From contig CAWJUH010000005.1 in the NCBI GenBank assembly GCA_963846005.1, positions 1-64,000 on the forward strand: a stretch of 64,000 nucleotides of DNA, read 5' to 3'. Shown piece after piece: positions 29,551-38,299 of this stretch. Below the pieces are notes generated by a model. It made no database searches. It was given only the letters and a program-made list of their open reading frames with translations, and was not told the origin of the DNA. The translations under genes were made by a program, and so were the position numbers. The stretch comes from CAVSUR01 sp963846005 (lineage in GTDB: Bacteria > Actinomycetota > Actinomycetes > Streptosporangiales > Streptosporangiaceae). Numbering within the stretch: position 1 is the stretch's first letter; each line of letters begins with the position of its first letter.

Positions 29551-29575
29551 GCACCACGGCGGGCGGGCGTGGTGC
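29551..29575. repeat. Perfect inverted repeat upstream of the FtsX-type permease
   Basis: Eight-base arms GCACCACG and CGTGGTGC are separated by nine bases, in the divergent gap (29385-29670) between the protease and permease genes and about 95 bases before the permease start. It may be an operator or an RNA hairpin; no promoter boxes are clear. Confidence 0.4.
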
Positions 29576-29670
29576 TAGCTCACTCGCAGACGGCGCGCTT
29601 TCATGGCTGAATAGCTCCCAGCGAGCAGCCGCCGGTCCGGCGGCTGCCGCCGAGCGGACGGGGGCCGTGC

Positions 29671-32106
29671 ATGCGCGATCTAGGTACGCAGTTGCGGGTG
29701 ATCGGGACCTGGCTGCGCGCCGACGGCCGCCGGCGGCTGCTGTCGCTGGCGGTGCTCGCGCTGCTCGTCGGCCTGGCCGGCGGCACGGTCGGGGCGGCCG
29801 CCGCGGGCGCGCGGCGCGGGGCCAGCGCCATCGGCCGGCTGTGGGCGGAGACGAAGCCGGCCACCGTGGCGGTGCTGCCCAACCAGCCGGGGTTCGACTG
29901 GCGCCGGGTCGAAGCGCTGCCGGAGGTGGCTGGGGTGTCCACCTTCGTGGTCGACTACAACGCCGCCCTGGCCGGGCTGCCGGAGTCCGTGGCCACGTTC
30001 CCGCCCGCGAACGATCAGGTGCTGCGCACGGTCGAGAAGCCGGTCGTGTACGCGGGCCGGGTGTTCAACCCCCGCCGGCTGGAGGCCGTGGTCACCCGGC
30101 AGTACGTGGCGACCTTCCACCGCGGCGTGGGCAGCTCGGTGACGGTGCTGCTGCCCTCCCGGCGGCAGGTATATGACGCGAACAGTCCGCCGCCCAGCCA
30201 GCTGGCCGGCCCACGGGTGCGGCTGCGCGTCGTCGGGGTGATCCGCTCGCCCTGGTACGTCGACGGCCCGCACTCCCCCGGCACCGTGCTGGTCTCGCCG
30301 GCCGTCGAGGCCCGCTACCCGGCGTACGTCATCGGCAACCAGCACGATCCGGCCAACCCGAACTACATCAACGCGCTGGTGCGGCTGCGCGGCGGCGAGG
30401 CCGCGATCCCGCAGCTGCGGCGCGACATCACCCGGGTCACCGGCCGGGCCAACATCGACATCTGGGACCTGCGCAGCCAGGACGCCGCCTATCAGCACCA
30501 GATCAGCTTCGAGTCCCGGTGCCTGCTGGCGCTAGCCGGGGCGGCCCTGCTGGCTTCGGCGTTCCTGATCGGGCAGGCCCTGGCGCGGTACGCCTCGGCG
30601 AGCGCGGCCGACCTGCAGGTGCTGCGGGGACTGGGCGTGCCGCCGTGGCTGGCGGTGGCTTGCGTGGCCGCGGGGCCCGCGATCGCCGGGCTGGCCGGCG
30701 CCGGGCTGGCGGTAGCCCTGGCCTTCGGGGTGTCCCCTTGGTTCCCGATCGGGACCGCCTCGGTCTTCGAGCCGGCCCCGGGGGCGTCGGCGGACTGGAT
30801 CGTGCTGGGCCCGGGGGCCGCGGCCATCGCGGTGCTGGTCGGCGCGGGCGCGGTAGCGGCCGGCTATGCCGCCGTGCGGGCGGCCGCACATGACCGGCCT
30901 GCCCGCCGGTCGGCCATCGCCGCCGCCCTGGCCCAGTCGGGGGCCAGGACCCCGGTGGTCATCGGTGCCCGGTACGCGCTGGAACCCGGCCGCGGCCGGG
31001 CCGCGGTCCCGGTCCGCCCGGCCCTGATCGGCGCCGTCACCGGCGTGCTCGGGGTGGTGGCGGCGCTCACGTTCGCGCACGCGGTCAGCGCGACCGCGGC
31101 CAACCCGGCCCGGTTCGGGCAGACCTTCCAGTACGGCGCCTTCACCGGCTTCAGCAACCACGACTTCGGCCCGACCGGGAAGCTGATCGCGGTCCTGGAC
31201 CGGCTGCGCTCGGTGACCGGCGTGGACGACGCTCGCACCGACGTGGCCACCACCGGCGGGGGCGCGGACTCGGTCTCCCTCTTCTCCTACCAGCGTGGAT
31301 CTAAGCCGGTGCCGGTCGTGGTCTTCAGCGGGCACATGCCCCGCGGCCCGGGCCAGGTGCTGCTCGCGCCGCGCACGCTGGCCGCGCTGCACGCCCATGT
31401 CGGCAGCCGGGTGCGGCTGTCGGGCAGTGCCGGCACCCGGGTGCTGGCGGTGGCCGGCGCGGGCCTGGTGCCCGAGGGCCCGCACAACAGCTACGCCGAC
31501 GGCGGCTGGCTGACCCCGGCGGGCTACAAGTCCCTGTTCACCGGATTCAAGTTCGACATCGTGCTGGTCACGCTGACCCCGGCGGCCCGGGGAGCCGGCG
31601 CGGGCGCCGCCCTGGCCGCGCAGGTGACCCGGCAGGCGCCGGAGCTGAAGGGGATGCAGTTCAGCCCGGCCCAGGTGCCGCAAGAGGTCTCCGAGCTGAA
31701 CGAGGTCAAGACGCTGCCGCTGGTGCTGGGCATCTTCCTGGCCCTGCTGGCCGCCGCCGCCGTCGGGCACGCGCTGGTCACGGTGGCCCGGCGGCGGGCG
31801 GCCGACATCGCGATCCTGCGGACGATGGGCATGACCGGCGGGCAGTGCCGGCTGATCCTGGCCACCCAGTCGACGGTGCTGGCCGTGGCCGGCCTGATCT
31901 TCGGGGTGCCGATCGGGCTGATCATCGGGCGGCTGCTGTGGCGGGCCGTGGCCGACTACACGCCGGTGCAGTACGTCCCGCCGTTCGCGCTGTGGCTGAT
32001 GCTCGCGGTGGGCCCGGTCACGCTCGTCCTGGCCAACCTGATAGCGGCCTGGCCGGCCCGCTCGGCGGCGCGGCTGCGGGTAGCCCAGGTGCTGCGGACC
32101 GAGTAA
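29671..32106 (+). CDS. FtsX/MacB-type ABC transporter permease (stand-alone)
   Basis: An 811-residue membrane protein. Its first membrane helix is at about residues 23-45 (LLSLAVLALLVGLAGG), a large extracytoplasmic domain follows to about residue 275, and a block of helices lies at about 280-400. A second extracytoplasmic domain follows, and the last three helices (LPLVLGIFLALLAAAAVGHAL, VLAVAGLIFGVPIGLIIGRLL, FALWLMLAVGPVTLVLANLI) are the FtsX domain. The motif ADIAILRTMGMTGGQ is the usual cytoplasmic coupling segment. No ATPase gene adjoins it (a protease lies on one side, a tRNA on the other), so it must borrow one from elsewhere. ATG 29671 gives a normal short cytoplasmic N-terminus. Confidence 0.85.
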   Translation: MRDLGTQLRVIGTWLRADGRRRLLSLAVLALLVGLAGGTVGAAAAGARRGASAIGRLWAETKPATVAVLPNQPGFDWRRVEALPEVAGVSTFVVDYNAALAGLPESVATFPPANDQVLRTVEKPVVYAGRVFNPRRLEAVVTRQYVATFHRGVGSSVTVLLPSRRQVYDANSPPPSQLAGPRVRLRVVGVIRSPWYVDGPHSPGTVLVSPAVEARYPAYVIGNQHDPANPNYINALVRLRGGEAAIPQLRRDITRVTGRANIDIWDLRSQDAAYQHQISFESRCLLALAGAALLASAFLIGQALARYASASAADLQVLRGLGVPPWLAVACVAAGPAIAGLAGAGLAVALAFGVSPWFPIGTASVFEPAPGASADWIVLGPGAAAIAVLVGAGAVAAGYAAVRAAAHDRPARRSAIAAALAQSGARTPVVIGARYALEPGRGRAAVPVRPALIGAVTGVLGVVAALTFAHAVSATAANPARFGQTFQYGAFTGFSNHDFGPTGKLIAVLDRLRSVTGVDDARTDVATTGGGADSVSLFSYQRGSKPVPVVVFSGHMPRGPGQVLLAPRTLAALHAHVGSRVRLSGSAGTRVLAVAGAGLVPEGPHNSYADGGWLTPAGYKSLFTGFKFDIVLVTLTPAARGAGAGAALAAQVTRQAPELKGMQFSPAQVPQEVSELNEVKTLPLVLGIFLALLAAAAVGHALVTVARRRAADIAILRTMGMTGGQCRLILATQSTVLAVAGLIFGVPIGLIIGRLLWRAVADYTPVQYVPPFALWLMLAVGPVTLVLANLIAAWPARSAARLRVAQVLRTE

Positions 32107-32177
32107 ACCGGCTTCGGGCGGTACGCTGGGCCGGTCCGCTTGCGGCGTCCCGGGATTCCCGGGTTCGAGGCGGCTCC

Positions 32178-32249
32178 GGGTGCATAGCTCAGCGGTAGAG
32201 CGCTCGCCTTACAAGCGAGAAGTCACTGGTTCGAACCCAGTTGCGCCCA
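32178..32249 (+). tRNA. tRNA-Val (anticodon TAC)
   Basis: A 72-base cloverleaf. The acceptor arm GGGTGCA pairs with TGCGCCC, the D-arm is GCTC..GAGC, and the anticodon stem CTCGC/GCGAG encloses the loop CTTACAA with anticodon TAC. The T-arm is CTGGTTCGAACCCAG and the discriminator is A. CCA is not encoded. A short perfect inverted repeat (CCCGGGA, T, TCCCGGG) lies just upstream at 32149-32163. Confidence 0.95.
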
Positions 32250-32537
32250 CCGGCACCGGCGCGAATCGCGCCGCCGGTCAGCGTGCTGCAGATCGCGCCG
32301 TCCCTGCGCTCCAAGTTCCGCGTCCCGGCATCCGCCCAGTCCACTCCCGCCTGGACTGGCGCCCGCATGGCTGTGATCGCCTGCTGCCGATTACGAGCGC
32401 CGGTCACCGCGGGCCGGACCGCGCCGGTGCGCCAGCTAGCCGGGCACCCGGACTGATCAAGCCGTGCACCCGGACTGATGTAGCACTGGCCCTCCGAGCG
32501 CGACCTGCTCAGCAGTAGATCAGAGGTACAAGAGGCG

Positions 32538-33200
32538 CTACTCAGACCAGTCCTCAGTGACCTGCAGGCGTTGCTGCCACTGGCGGGTGTCCGGGGCGCT
32601 GGCCTGGCGCCGCTCGGAAAAGGCAAGCATGCCCCGGGTCCGGGCGATCATCGCCCGGTGGCGCAGGGTCCACGCCGGGCTGCGGCCATAGGTGCCGAAA
32701 AACGCGCCGAGGAAGCGCACCTGGCTGGGGTGATGCATGCGGATGATCCACTCGAACCAGGCCACGTCCTCGACCGGATCACCAGCATGCGCCCATTCCC
32801 AGTCCATCAGCGCGGTGATCTCACCGGAAGCCGGATCCAGCAAGACGTTCTGCGGGCCGTAATCCCCGTGCACCAAGACCCCTTGGCGGCTACCGCCACC
32901 CAGAGCGGGAACGTCGGCCGCATCGATCGTCTGAATGCGGTGCAGTAGCAGGCCGCAGGCACGAAAGACCTGCTCAGCGTGGCCGCCATCGATCAGCTCC
33001 TGGCCGTGGCGGCCCGGCACAAGACCCAGCCGCAATTGCGTCCGGTGACGGTCTAGCACTGGCGGGACGGGCAGCCGCCCGGCCAGCGTCGTCAGTATCA
33101 GCGACTCGCGGGCACACCGGATCGCAGCATCGGGGCCCTGGTAGGACTTGGTGACCGCCGCGCCATCGGTCATCGTCAGGTTCGTGTAGCCGTGCGGCAT
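32538..33200 (-). CDS. Aminoglycoside phosphotransferase-family kinase
   Basis: A 220-residue protein kinase-fold phosphotransferase. The catalytic loop is VLVHGDYGPQNVLLD and the metal-binding DFD equivalent is TALMDWEWAHAGDPVEDVAW; the N-lobe is short (TNLTMTDGAAVTKSYQGPDA). Such APH-family proteins phosphorylate small molecules, which may be antibiotics, homoserine, choline or others, so no substrate is assigned. ATG 33200 (MPHGYTN) was chosen because relatives start this way; the frame is open 26 codons further. It is divergent from the methyltransferase gene at 33304. Confidence 0.8.
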   Translation of the reverse strand: MPHGYTNLTMTDGAAVTKSYQGPDAAIRCARESLILTTLAGRLPVPPVLDRHRTQLRLGLVPGRHGQELIDGGHAEQVFRACGLLLHRIQTIDAADVPALGGGSRQGVLVHGDYGPQNVLLDPASGEITALMDWEWAHAGDPVEDVAWFEWIIRMHHPSQVRFLGAFFGTYGRSPAWTLRHRAMIARTRGMLAFSERRQASAPDTRQWQQRLQVTEDWSE

Positions 33201-33303
33201 CCGCTTCAACCGGCTGTGCTCCTTCGCGATCCCGGCACACTGACCGGCTGAGCCAGGCCGAAATGACTGGCTGAGCATAGTCCCGGCGTGCCAGCCTTGG
33301 CCG

Positions 33304-33990
33304 GTGAGCTGGGATGAGGCCTTCGCCGAGCGTTACGAGGAATGGTCGGCTGAGATGACAGCCGACGTCGCCTTCTACGTCGAGCTTGCCCGCCAGGCGG
33401 CCGGGCCGCTGGTCGAGCTCGCGGTCGGCAACGGGCGCGTCGCGATCCCGGTAGCGCAGGCAACAGGCCAGCGCGTCATCGGCATCGACACTTCCCCGGC
33501 GATGCTCAGCCAGGCCCGGGCCCGGGCCGCCGCGGCGGGAGTCCAGCTCGACCTGCACGAGAGCGACATGCGCGATCTGTCCGTGGATGAGCCTGCGGCC
33601 TTGATCTACTGCCCGTTCCGGGCGCTGCTGCACCTGCCGACCTGGGCCGACCGCCGCGGCACCTTTGAACGGGTCGCCGCCTCGCTCCGGCCGGGAGGAC
33701 GGTTCGCGTGGAACGCCTTCGCCTTCGACCATCGCATCGCAGCGCGGCTCGATGGCCAGCACCAGCAGGAACCTGTGCCGTACATCAACCGGTACGCGGT
33801 GGGCGACAACCGGATAGACATGATCCTCGACGGTGGCGCCACAAGCTCGCTGTGGTGGGCCACCAAGAACGAGTGGCTCGGGCTCCTCGATGTGGCCGGC
33901 CTGGAGGTAGCGGCGCTCTACGGCGGCTTCGCCGGTGAGCCGTTCGATGACGACAGCCGGGAGTACGTGTTCATCGCTCGCAGGCCATGA
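33304..33990 (+). CDS. SAM-dependent methyltransferase (class I)
   Basis: A 228-residue Rossmann-fold methyltransferase. Motif I is VELAVGNGRVAIPVA, motif II acidic end is VIGIDTSPAMLSQARAR, then LHESDMRDL (motif post II) and LRPGGRFAWNAFAF (motif IV). The substrate is unknown. It starts at GTG 33304. Its stop overlaps a small open frame at 33987 (ATGA). Confidence 0.85.
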   Translation: MSWDEAFAERYEEWSAEMTADVAFYVELARQAAGPLVELAVGNGRVAIPVAQATGQRVIGIDTSPAMLSQARARAAAAGVQLDLHESDMRDLSVDEPAALIYCPFRALLHLPTWADRRGTFERVAASLRPGGRFAWNAFAFDHRIAARLDGQHQQEPVPYINRYAVGDNRIDMILDGGATSSLWWATKNEWLGLLDVAGLEVAALYGGFAGEPFDDDSREYVFIARRP

Positions 33991-34115
33991 TGAAAGACCG
34001 GGCTCGCAGGCGATGGCTCTCCCCTCGTAGCCTTGACGGCGGCGCATCGGTGCTGGCGGCCCTGGCCGGGCTGATGGACGAGTTCGACCCCCACTTCAAC
34101 ATCGTGACGCTATAA
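33987..34115 (+). CDS. Possible small protein of 42 residues after the methyltransferase
   Basis: ATG 33987 (or 33990) overlaps the methyltransferase TGA. The product is basic at its start (MMKDRARRRWLSP) and ends ASVLAALAGLMDEFDPHFNI plus VTL, a plausible helix and tail. No family is recognised. It may be a real coupled small gene or the 3' scrap of a lost gene. Confidence 0.3.
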   Translation: MMKDRARRRWLSPRSLDGGASVLAALAGLMDEFDPHFNIVTL

Positions 34116-34159
34116 CAATCTAAGCGGCGGTATCCGGCCGGTCAGAAGGGAGCGACGAG

Positions 34160-34669
34160 ATGGCGAAGCCCGACGCAGTTTTCATCTACATCGGCACCTA
34201 TCCGAGCGAGGCGGCGGCGCGAGGCGACTACCAGGTAATCAAGGAGCTCCATGCCGCTGGTGCGGTCGGCACCTACGACGCCGCGGTGGTCACCAAGGAC
34301 GACGCGGGCAAGGTCCATGTCAACAAGGACGAGACGGCCGCCCGGCACGGGGCATGGGGCGGCGCGGCGGTGGGTGCCGTGGTCGGCATCTTGTTCCCGC
34401 CCGCGATCATCGGCTCCGCCATCGTGGGCGCGGCTGTGGGCGGGGTAGGCGGTCACTTGTGGCGTGGCATGTCCCGGGCGGACGTCAAGGAGTTCGGGGA
34501 GATCATCGACCAGGGACAGGCGGCCCTCGTCATCGTCGGGGAGAGCAAGGTGCAGCAGGCTCTGAACAAGGCCGCGCTGAAAGCCGAAAAGCACATTGCC
34601 CGGGAGCTTGGCGTGAGCGCGATGGACGTCGACCAGGCTATCCAGGAAGCCGCCAGGGAAGTCAGCTGA
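34160..34669 (+). CDS. DUF1269-family membrane-associated protein
   Basis: A 169-residue protein of the DUF1269 type. The N-terminal part (VFIYIGTYPSEAAARGDYQV, AAVVTKDDAGKVHVNKDETA) precedes a glycine-rich hydrophobic segment (GGAAVGAVVGILFPPAIIG, then IVGAAVGGVGGHL) that could insert in a membrane. The amphipathic C-terminal half has LVIVGESKVQQALNKA and an acidic tail. The function is unknown; relatives are often linked to stress response. ATG 34160 follows AGAAGGGAG by about eight bases. It is followed on the same strand by the LURP-one-like gene. Confidence 0.85.
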   Translation: MAKPDAVFIYIGTYPSEAAARGDYQVIKELHAAGAVGTYDAAVVTKDDAGKVHVNKDETAARHGAWGGAAVGAVVGILFPPAIIGSAIVGAAVGGVGGHLWRGMSRADVKEFGEIIDQGQAALVIVGESKVQQALNKAALKAEKHIARELGVSAMDVDQAIQEAAREVS

Positions 34670-34804
34670 CCTGCCGTTCCGCGGCCGGACTGCGCCAGTT
34701 CTGGCCACGATTGCCAGGCCGGGGCAATGAGCCCTTCGACCTGGGCTGCCGCTGCATTCTGCGCTGGCGCTGCCGGCACGGGTGATGTGCACCCGGCGGC
34801 CGCG

Positions 34805-35395
34805 ATGGATACTGAGGGCTGGCATCACGAATCGGCAGTGCGGACGATCGGGGCTAGGGCATTGTTCGGCAGGAAGAGGCGGCAGCAGCGACGCTTTGAT
34901 CAACAGGCCACGCGGTACCAGATGCGCCAGCGCATGCTCTCCATCGGCGACGACTACGTGATCGAAAACGACCGTGGCGAGCGGGTGTTCAGGCTGGATG
35001 GCAAGGCTATGCGGATCCGCAAGACCATCCTGTTTGAGGACATGGACGGGCGGGAGTTGTGCAAGATCCAGGAGCGGATGCTGCGCATCAAAGACAGCAT
35101 GGGGATCGAGGGGCCCGAGGGAAACCAGATCGCCATCGTCAAGAAAGCCTTGGTCACGCCGCTGCGCGAGCGGTGGATCGTCAGGCTTGAGGACGGGCCG
35201 GACCTGCACGTCCAGGGCAACATCGTCGACCACGAGTACCGGATCGAGCGGGATGACGCAAAGGTCGCTGAAGTCTCCAAACGGTGGTTCCGGGTCCGCG
35301 ACACCTACGGAGTCGAAGTGGCCCCGGGAGAAAACGACGTTCTGATCCTGGCCGCCGCCGCCGTGCTCGACACCATGGCCCACCCGTCCAGATAA
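34805..35395 (+). CDS. LURP-one-related / scramblase-like protein
   Basis: A 196-residue beta-barrel-type protein. Characteristic repeats are YQMRQRMLSIGDDYVIENDR, VFRLDGKAMRIRKTILFED, GRELCKIQERMLRIKDSM, ALVTPLRERWIVRLEDGP, VQGNIVDHEYRIERDD and VAEVSKRWFRVRDTYGVEVA. This is the actinobacterial LURP-one/tubby-like (scramblase-related) family, whose role is unknown. The start is uncertain: ATG 34805, with GTG near 34838 and TTG near 34863 also possible. The conserved fold begins at YQMRQ. Confidence 0.82.
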   Translation: MDTEGWHHESAVRTIGARALFGRKRRQQRRFDQQATRYQMRQRMLSIGDDYVIENDRGERVFRLDGKAMRIRKTILFEDMDGRELCKIQERMLRIKDSMGIEGPEGNQIAIVKKALVTPLRERWIVRLEDGPDLHVQGNIVDHEYRIERDDAKVAEVSKRWFRVRDTYGVEVAPGENDVLILAAAAVLDTMAHPSR

Positions 35396-35434
35396 TCCTG
35401 GGAGCCCGTCCGGGGCGTCGGCTCCGTCCGCGGG

Positions 35435-35824
35435 TCAGCCGAAGAACTTGTCGACGTCAGCCTGGTTCTCGGCGAATGCCCAGAACTCCGTGGCCTTGCC
35501 GTCGGCCAGATGCCAGATGTTGGCCTCCCGGGCCTCCAGCTTCTGCCCGTCCTTTTCGCCGCGGGCGGTTACCAGCACCACGCCGTGCCTGTCGTTGGCC
35601 ACGATGTCATGGATGTCCAGGTGGAAGGAGCCACCGCTCAGCTCCATCAGCTTGCCGAAGAAGCCCATGACCTCCTGGTGGCCGTGGTAGTCACCCGAGG
35701 TCTGGTTGGATCCCCCGACGTGCCACGCGATGCCGGGGTCGAAGATGGCCAGGACAGTGTCCATGTCTCCGGAGGCGAACGCCTCGTACCCGCGCCTGAG
35801 CAAGTCCTCGTGTGGATGCGCCAT
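35435..35824 (-). CDS. SnoaL-like / NTF2-fold protein
   Basis: A 129-residue cone-shaped alpha+beta barrel. Landmarks are HEDLLRRGYEAFASGDMDTV, IFDPGIAWHVGGSNQTSGDY, EVMGFFGKLMELSGGSFHLD, VANDRHGVVLVTARGE, and WHLADGKATEFWAFAENQ. NTF2-like proteins of this kind are often isomerases or hydrolases on small hydrophobic ligands; no catalytic residue set identifies a substrate. ATG 35824 is chosen with GGAGGG upstream. Upstream of it is an open stretch of about 170 bases to the next gene. Confidence 0.85.
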   Translation of the reverse strand: MAHPHEDLLRRGYEAFASGDMDTVLAIFDPGIAWHVGGSNQTSGDYHGHQEVMGFFGKLMELSGGSFHLDIHDIVANDRHGVVLVTARGEKDGQKLEAREANIWHLADGKATEFWAFAENQADVDKFFG

Positions 35825-35993
35825 TGCCACCCTCCGCGCTCTGAGGCTGATCACCAGCCGCCACTCGCCTGGCCCGGCGGGTCCAGGGTGCTGATCAGCG
35901 TATGATCTCCCCTCCTGCGATGCCAGGGCCAAACGGCAGCTGAGCAAGAACTCCGGCTACGAGTGCGCCAGCTGCGGCCAGCGGTTCAGCCCG

Positions 35994-36821
35994 TCAGCCC
36001 TGGCCGCCGCCGCCGCGGCGCCGCATCGGAGCCCTCTTGCGTCCCACCAGATGAAAGACGCGGCTGAGCTGGCGGTAGGGGTCTCGCCGGCTCGCCTCGA
36101 GCTCGACCGCGGCCGTCGCCGCCACCTGCTGCGCGTCGCCGGGGTCAAGCTCAGCGCCGCTGAACTCGAGCCAGTCGACGAACAGCCATACCCCGTACCA
36201 GCGCACCGGCTCCACGCCGTGGCCGCGCACAAGCTCGCTGAGTTCGTCCACCGTGCCGGCCCGGCCGGGCACTCCGAGCACGCCGATCTCGGTTCTGGCG
36301 TCGAACGACGCCAGCGCGTCATCCCAGCGCCGCTCCAGGGCCGGGCGCACTGCCGACGCCTTGGCGTTGCCGGTCATGATCGAGACGATGCCGCCGTCTG
36401 CGGCGCACTGGCACAGCTGGCTGACCAGCGGCCCGGGCTGCTCCAGGTAACCGAGCACGCCATGGCACAGCACCGCGGCGAACCGCTGGCCGCGCGTCGC
36501 CTCGCCGGCGTGCTCGCCTTCGGCCTGCACGAGCGTCACCCGGTGCTGGGCCTCAGCGGGCAGCCGCGGCAGCCGCTCCCGGGCTTTGCCCAGCATGGCC
36601 GGCGACGAGTCCAGCAGCGTCACCTCGTAGCCGGCCTGGGCCAGCGGGAACGACTGGTGGCCCGCGCCGCCGCCGACGTCGAGCACAGCTGCCGGGGGCG
36701 GCGGCAGGTGCTCCAGCAGCTGATGGTGCATTACGTAGGTGCGCACGTACCCCTTCACCGAGGCATAGGCCTCATCGGCGAACCGGTCAGCCAAGCTGGC
36801 CCAGGCATCGTCGGCCATCAC
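35994..36821 (-). CDS. SAM-dependent methyltransferase (CmoM/SmtA-like)
   Basis: A 275-residue class I methyltransferase. Motif I is VLDVGGGAGHQSFPLAQAG, followed by VTLLDSSPAMLGKARERL, VTLVQAEGE and the motif IV region FAAVLCHGVLGYLEQPG. The C-terminal lid (VRWYGVWLFVDWLEFSGAELD) resembles the tRNA-uridine CmoM/SmtA subgroup, but substrate assignment is not safe. It starts at ATG 36821 or 36818 and is unlinked to the reductase gene upstream. Confidence 0.82.
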   Translation of the reverse strand: MMADDAWASLADRFADEAYASVKGYVRTYVMHHQLLEHLPPPPAAVLDVGGGAGHQSFPLAQAGYEVTLLDSSPAMLGKARERLPRLPAEAQHRVTLVQAEGEHAGEATRGQRFAAVLCHGVLGYLEQPGPLVSQLCQCAADGGIVSIMTGNAKASAVRPALERRWDDALASFDARTEIGVLGVPGRAGTVDELSELVRGHGVEPVRWYGVWLFVDWLEFSGAELDPGDAQQVAATAAVELEASRRDPYRQLSRVFHLVGRKRAPMRRRGGGGQG

Positions 36822-36851
36822 GCCAACATAGACGGGGCCTGCCGGCGGCGG

Positions 36852-37823
36852 TCATGAAGGCGCACCGAGAAGCCCGAGATCCCGAAGGCTTTCCGCGGTC
36901 TCCACGATCGTCGCGCCGGCCGGGCGCGGCCGCCAGCCGAGCTCGTTGCGGGCGCGGTCGTTGTGGATGACCAGGTCGGGCAGCTCAGCTCCGGGCGCCT
37001 CCCCGGTCGGTACCCGCCCGGCCAGCGGGCCGAGCCGGTCGCGCAGCATCTGGGCCAGCTGCAGGTAGCTGATCGTCGGGCCGTCCGCGAGCGCCAGGAA
37101 GCGCTTGCCTGCCGCCCCGGGCGCGGTCATCGCCCTGATGTGCAGGTCAGCCACATCGCGCACGTCAGCGACACCGAAGCGCTGGCGCGGCACGACGGTC
37201 ATCGCCCCGTCCAGCATCGCCTTGACCAGCTGCAGCGTGGAGCGCACCTCGGCGGTCAGCGTCGGCCCGAAGATGGCCGTCGGGTTGATCACCACCAGCT
37301 CGGTGCCGTCCCCCTCCTGCTCGATGAAGTCCCAGGCGGCGCGCTCCGCGACCGCCTTGGAACGCGGGTAGGGGTGCAGTCCCGGGGTGTCCGGGTCGGT
37401 CCAGTCGGCCTCGGTGTAGTCGGCGCCCGGCTTGGGCGTGTAACCGATCGCCGCGAAGGACGAGGTCAGCACCACGCGCCGGGCACCGGCATCGCGGGCG
37501 GCGCGCAGGGCACGGACCGTGCCGTCACGGGCGGGCACGATCACCTCGTCCGGGTCCGTTGGCTGGATCATCGGCGACGCAACGTGGTAGACCTCCGCGC
37601 AGCCGCCCGCCGCGGCGGCCCAGCCGTCGTCAGCGGTGAGGTCCGCGACGGTAACCTCCAGGCCGGCATCATCGGCGCCGCCGCGGCGGACGGCCGCGCG
37701 CACCGCGGTCTCACGGCCCGCCGACCTGACCGTGGCGCGCACCGCGGTCCCGTCCCGCAGCAGCGCGGCGATCAGCTGCGTGCCCAGGTAGCCAGAACCG
37801 CCGGTGACCAGGACCGGGCTCAT
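36852..37823 (-). CDS. NAD(P)-dependent epimerase/dihydroflavonol-reductase-like SDR
   Basis: A 323-residue extended SDR. The cofactor motif is VTGGSGYLGTQLIAAL, then YHVASPM, and the active-site serine/tyrosine/lysine are in VLTSSFAAIGY and HPYPRSKAVAERAAW. The pattern TAVRATVRSAGRE with a Lys/Arg after the Rossmann loop suggests NADPH. Relatives reduce aldehydes or dihydroflavonols. ATG 37823 overlaps the stop of the merR-type gene (ATGA), so the two form an operon in which the MerR protein probably controls its own reductase. Confidence 0.87.
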   Translation of the reverse strand: MSPVLVTGGSGYLGTQLIAALLRDGTAVRATVRSAGRETAVRAAVRRGGADDAGLEVTVADLTADDGWAAAAGGCAEVYHVASPMIQPTDPDEVIVPARDGTVRALRAARDAGARRVVLTSSFAAIGYTPKPGADYTEADWTDPDTPGLHPYPRSKAVAERAAWDFIEQEGDGTELVVINPTAIFGPTLTAEVRSTLQLVKAMLDGAMTVVPRQRFGVADVRDVADLHIRAMTAPGAAGKRFLALADGPTISYLQLAQMLRDRLGPLAGRVPTGEAPGAELPDLVIHNDRARNELGWRPRPAGATIVETAESLRDLGLLGAPS

Positions 37824-38257
37824 CGCGCCGCCGCCATGCGACTGACCGCGTCCCGGACGCGCTCCCAGGCGCTCGCTTCGGCCAGCTCGTCGCCGCGGTC
37901 GCGGGCGTCCCACACGGCCGCCTTCTCGCGCAGGTAGTCCAGGTGGGTCCGGAGCGTCCCGATCTGCGCCCCGACCCGCTCGGCGTGACGCAGCAGCAGG
38001 TCACGCTGCTCGGCAGCCGCGACGCGGCCGCGCGCCCGGTTGGCCTGGTAGGTGCGCATGTCCTCGATGCCCATGCCCATGGCGCGCAGGCAGGCCAGGA
38101 TCTGGAGCGTGTCGACGTCCGCGCTGCTGTAGCGGCGATGACCGCTGCTAGTGTCCCGGCCGATCGGGCCGATCAGCCCGACCTCCTCGTAATAGCGGAG
38201 CGTCGGCTCACTGAGCCCGCTGCGCCGCGCCACGTCCTGGATCGTCAAAGCCGTCAT
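37820..38257 (-). CDS. MerR-family transcriptional regulator
   Basis: A 145-residue regulator with the N-terminal winged HTH (LTIQDVARRSGLSEPTLRYY, EEVGLIGP, SGHRRYSSADVDTL) and a long dimerisation helix (RVAAAEQRDLLLRHAERVG). No metal-binding cysteines are present, so the signal is probably organic. It is translationally coupled to a downstream SDR reductase. A direct-repeat operator-like site lies 20 bases upstream. Confidence 0.9.
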   Translation of the reverse strand: MTALTIQDVARRSGLSEPTLRYYEEVGLIGPIGRDTSSGHRRYSSADVDTLQILACLRAMGMGIEDMRTYQANRARGRVAAAEQRDLLLRHAERVGAQIGTLRTHLDYLREKAAVWDARDRGDELAEASAWERVRDAVSRMAAAR

Positions 38258-38276
38258 GACGGCAGCTAAGCAAACC

Positions 38277-38299
38277 TCAAGCGCTTTAAGTCAAGCGCT
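38277..38299 (-). promoter_or_regulatory. Candidate MerR operator/promoter
   Basis: Two copies of TCAAGCGCT are separated by five bases (TTAAG). On the minus strand this reads as a TTGACT -35-like box followed by a dyad, with a 19-base spacer to a TTAGCT hexamer ahead of the merR start. The long spacer with a dyad inside it is the hallmark of MerR-controlled promoters, but the -10 box is poor. Confidence 0.5.

Noticed and set aside
32178..32249. tRNA-Val as an integration (att) site
   Set aside because: No integrase and no repeat of the tRNA 3' end was found in the window.
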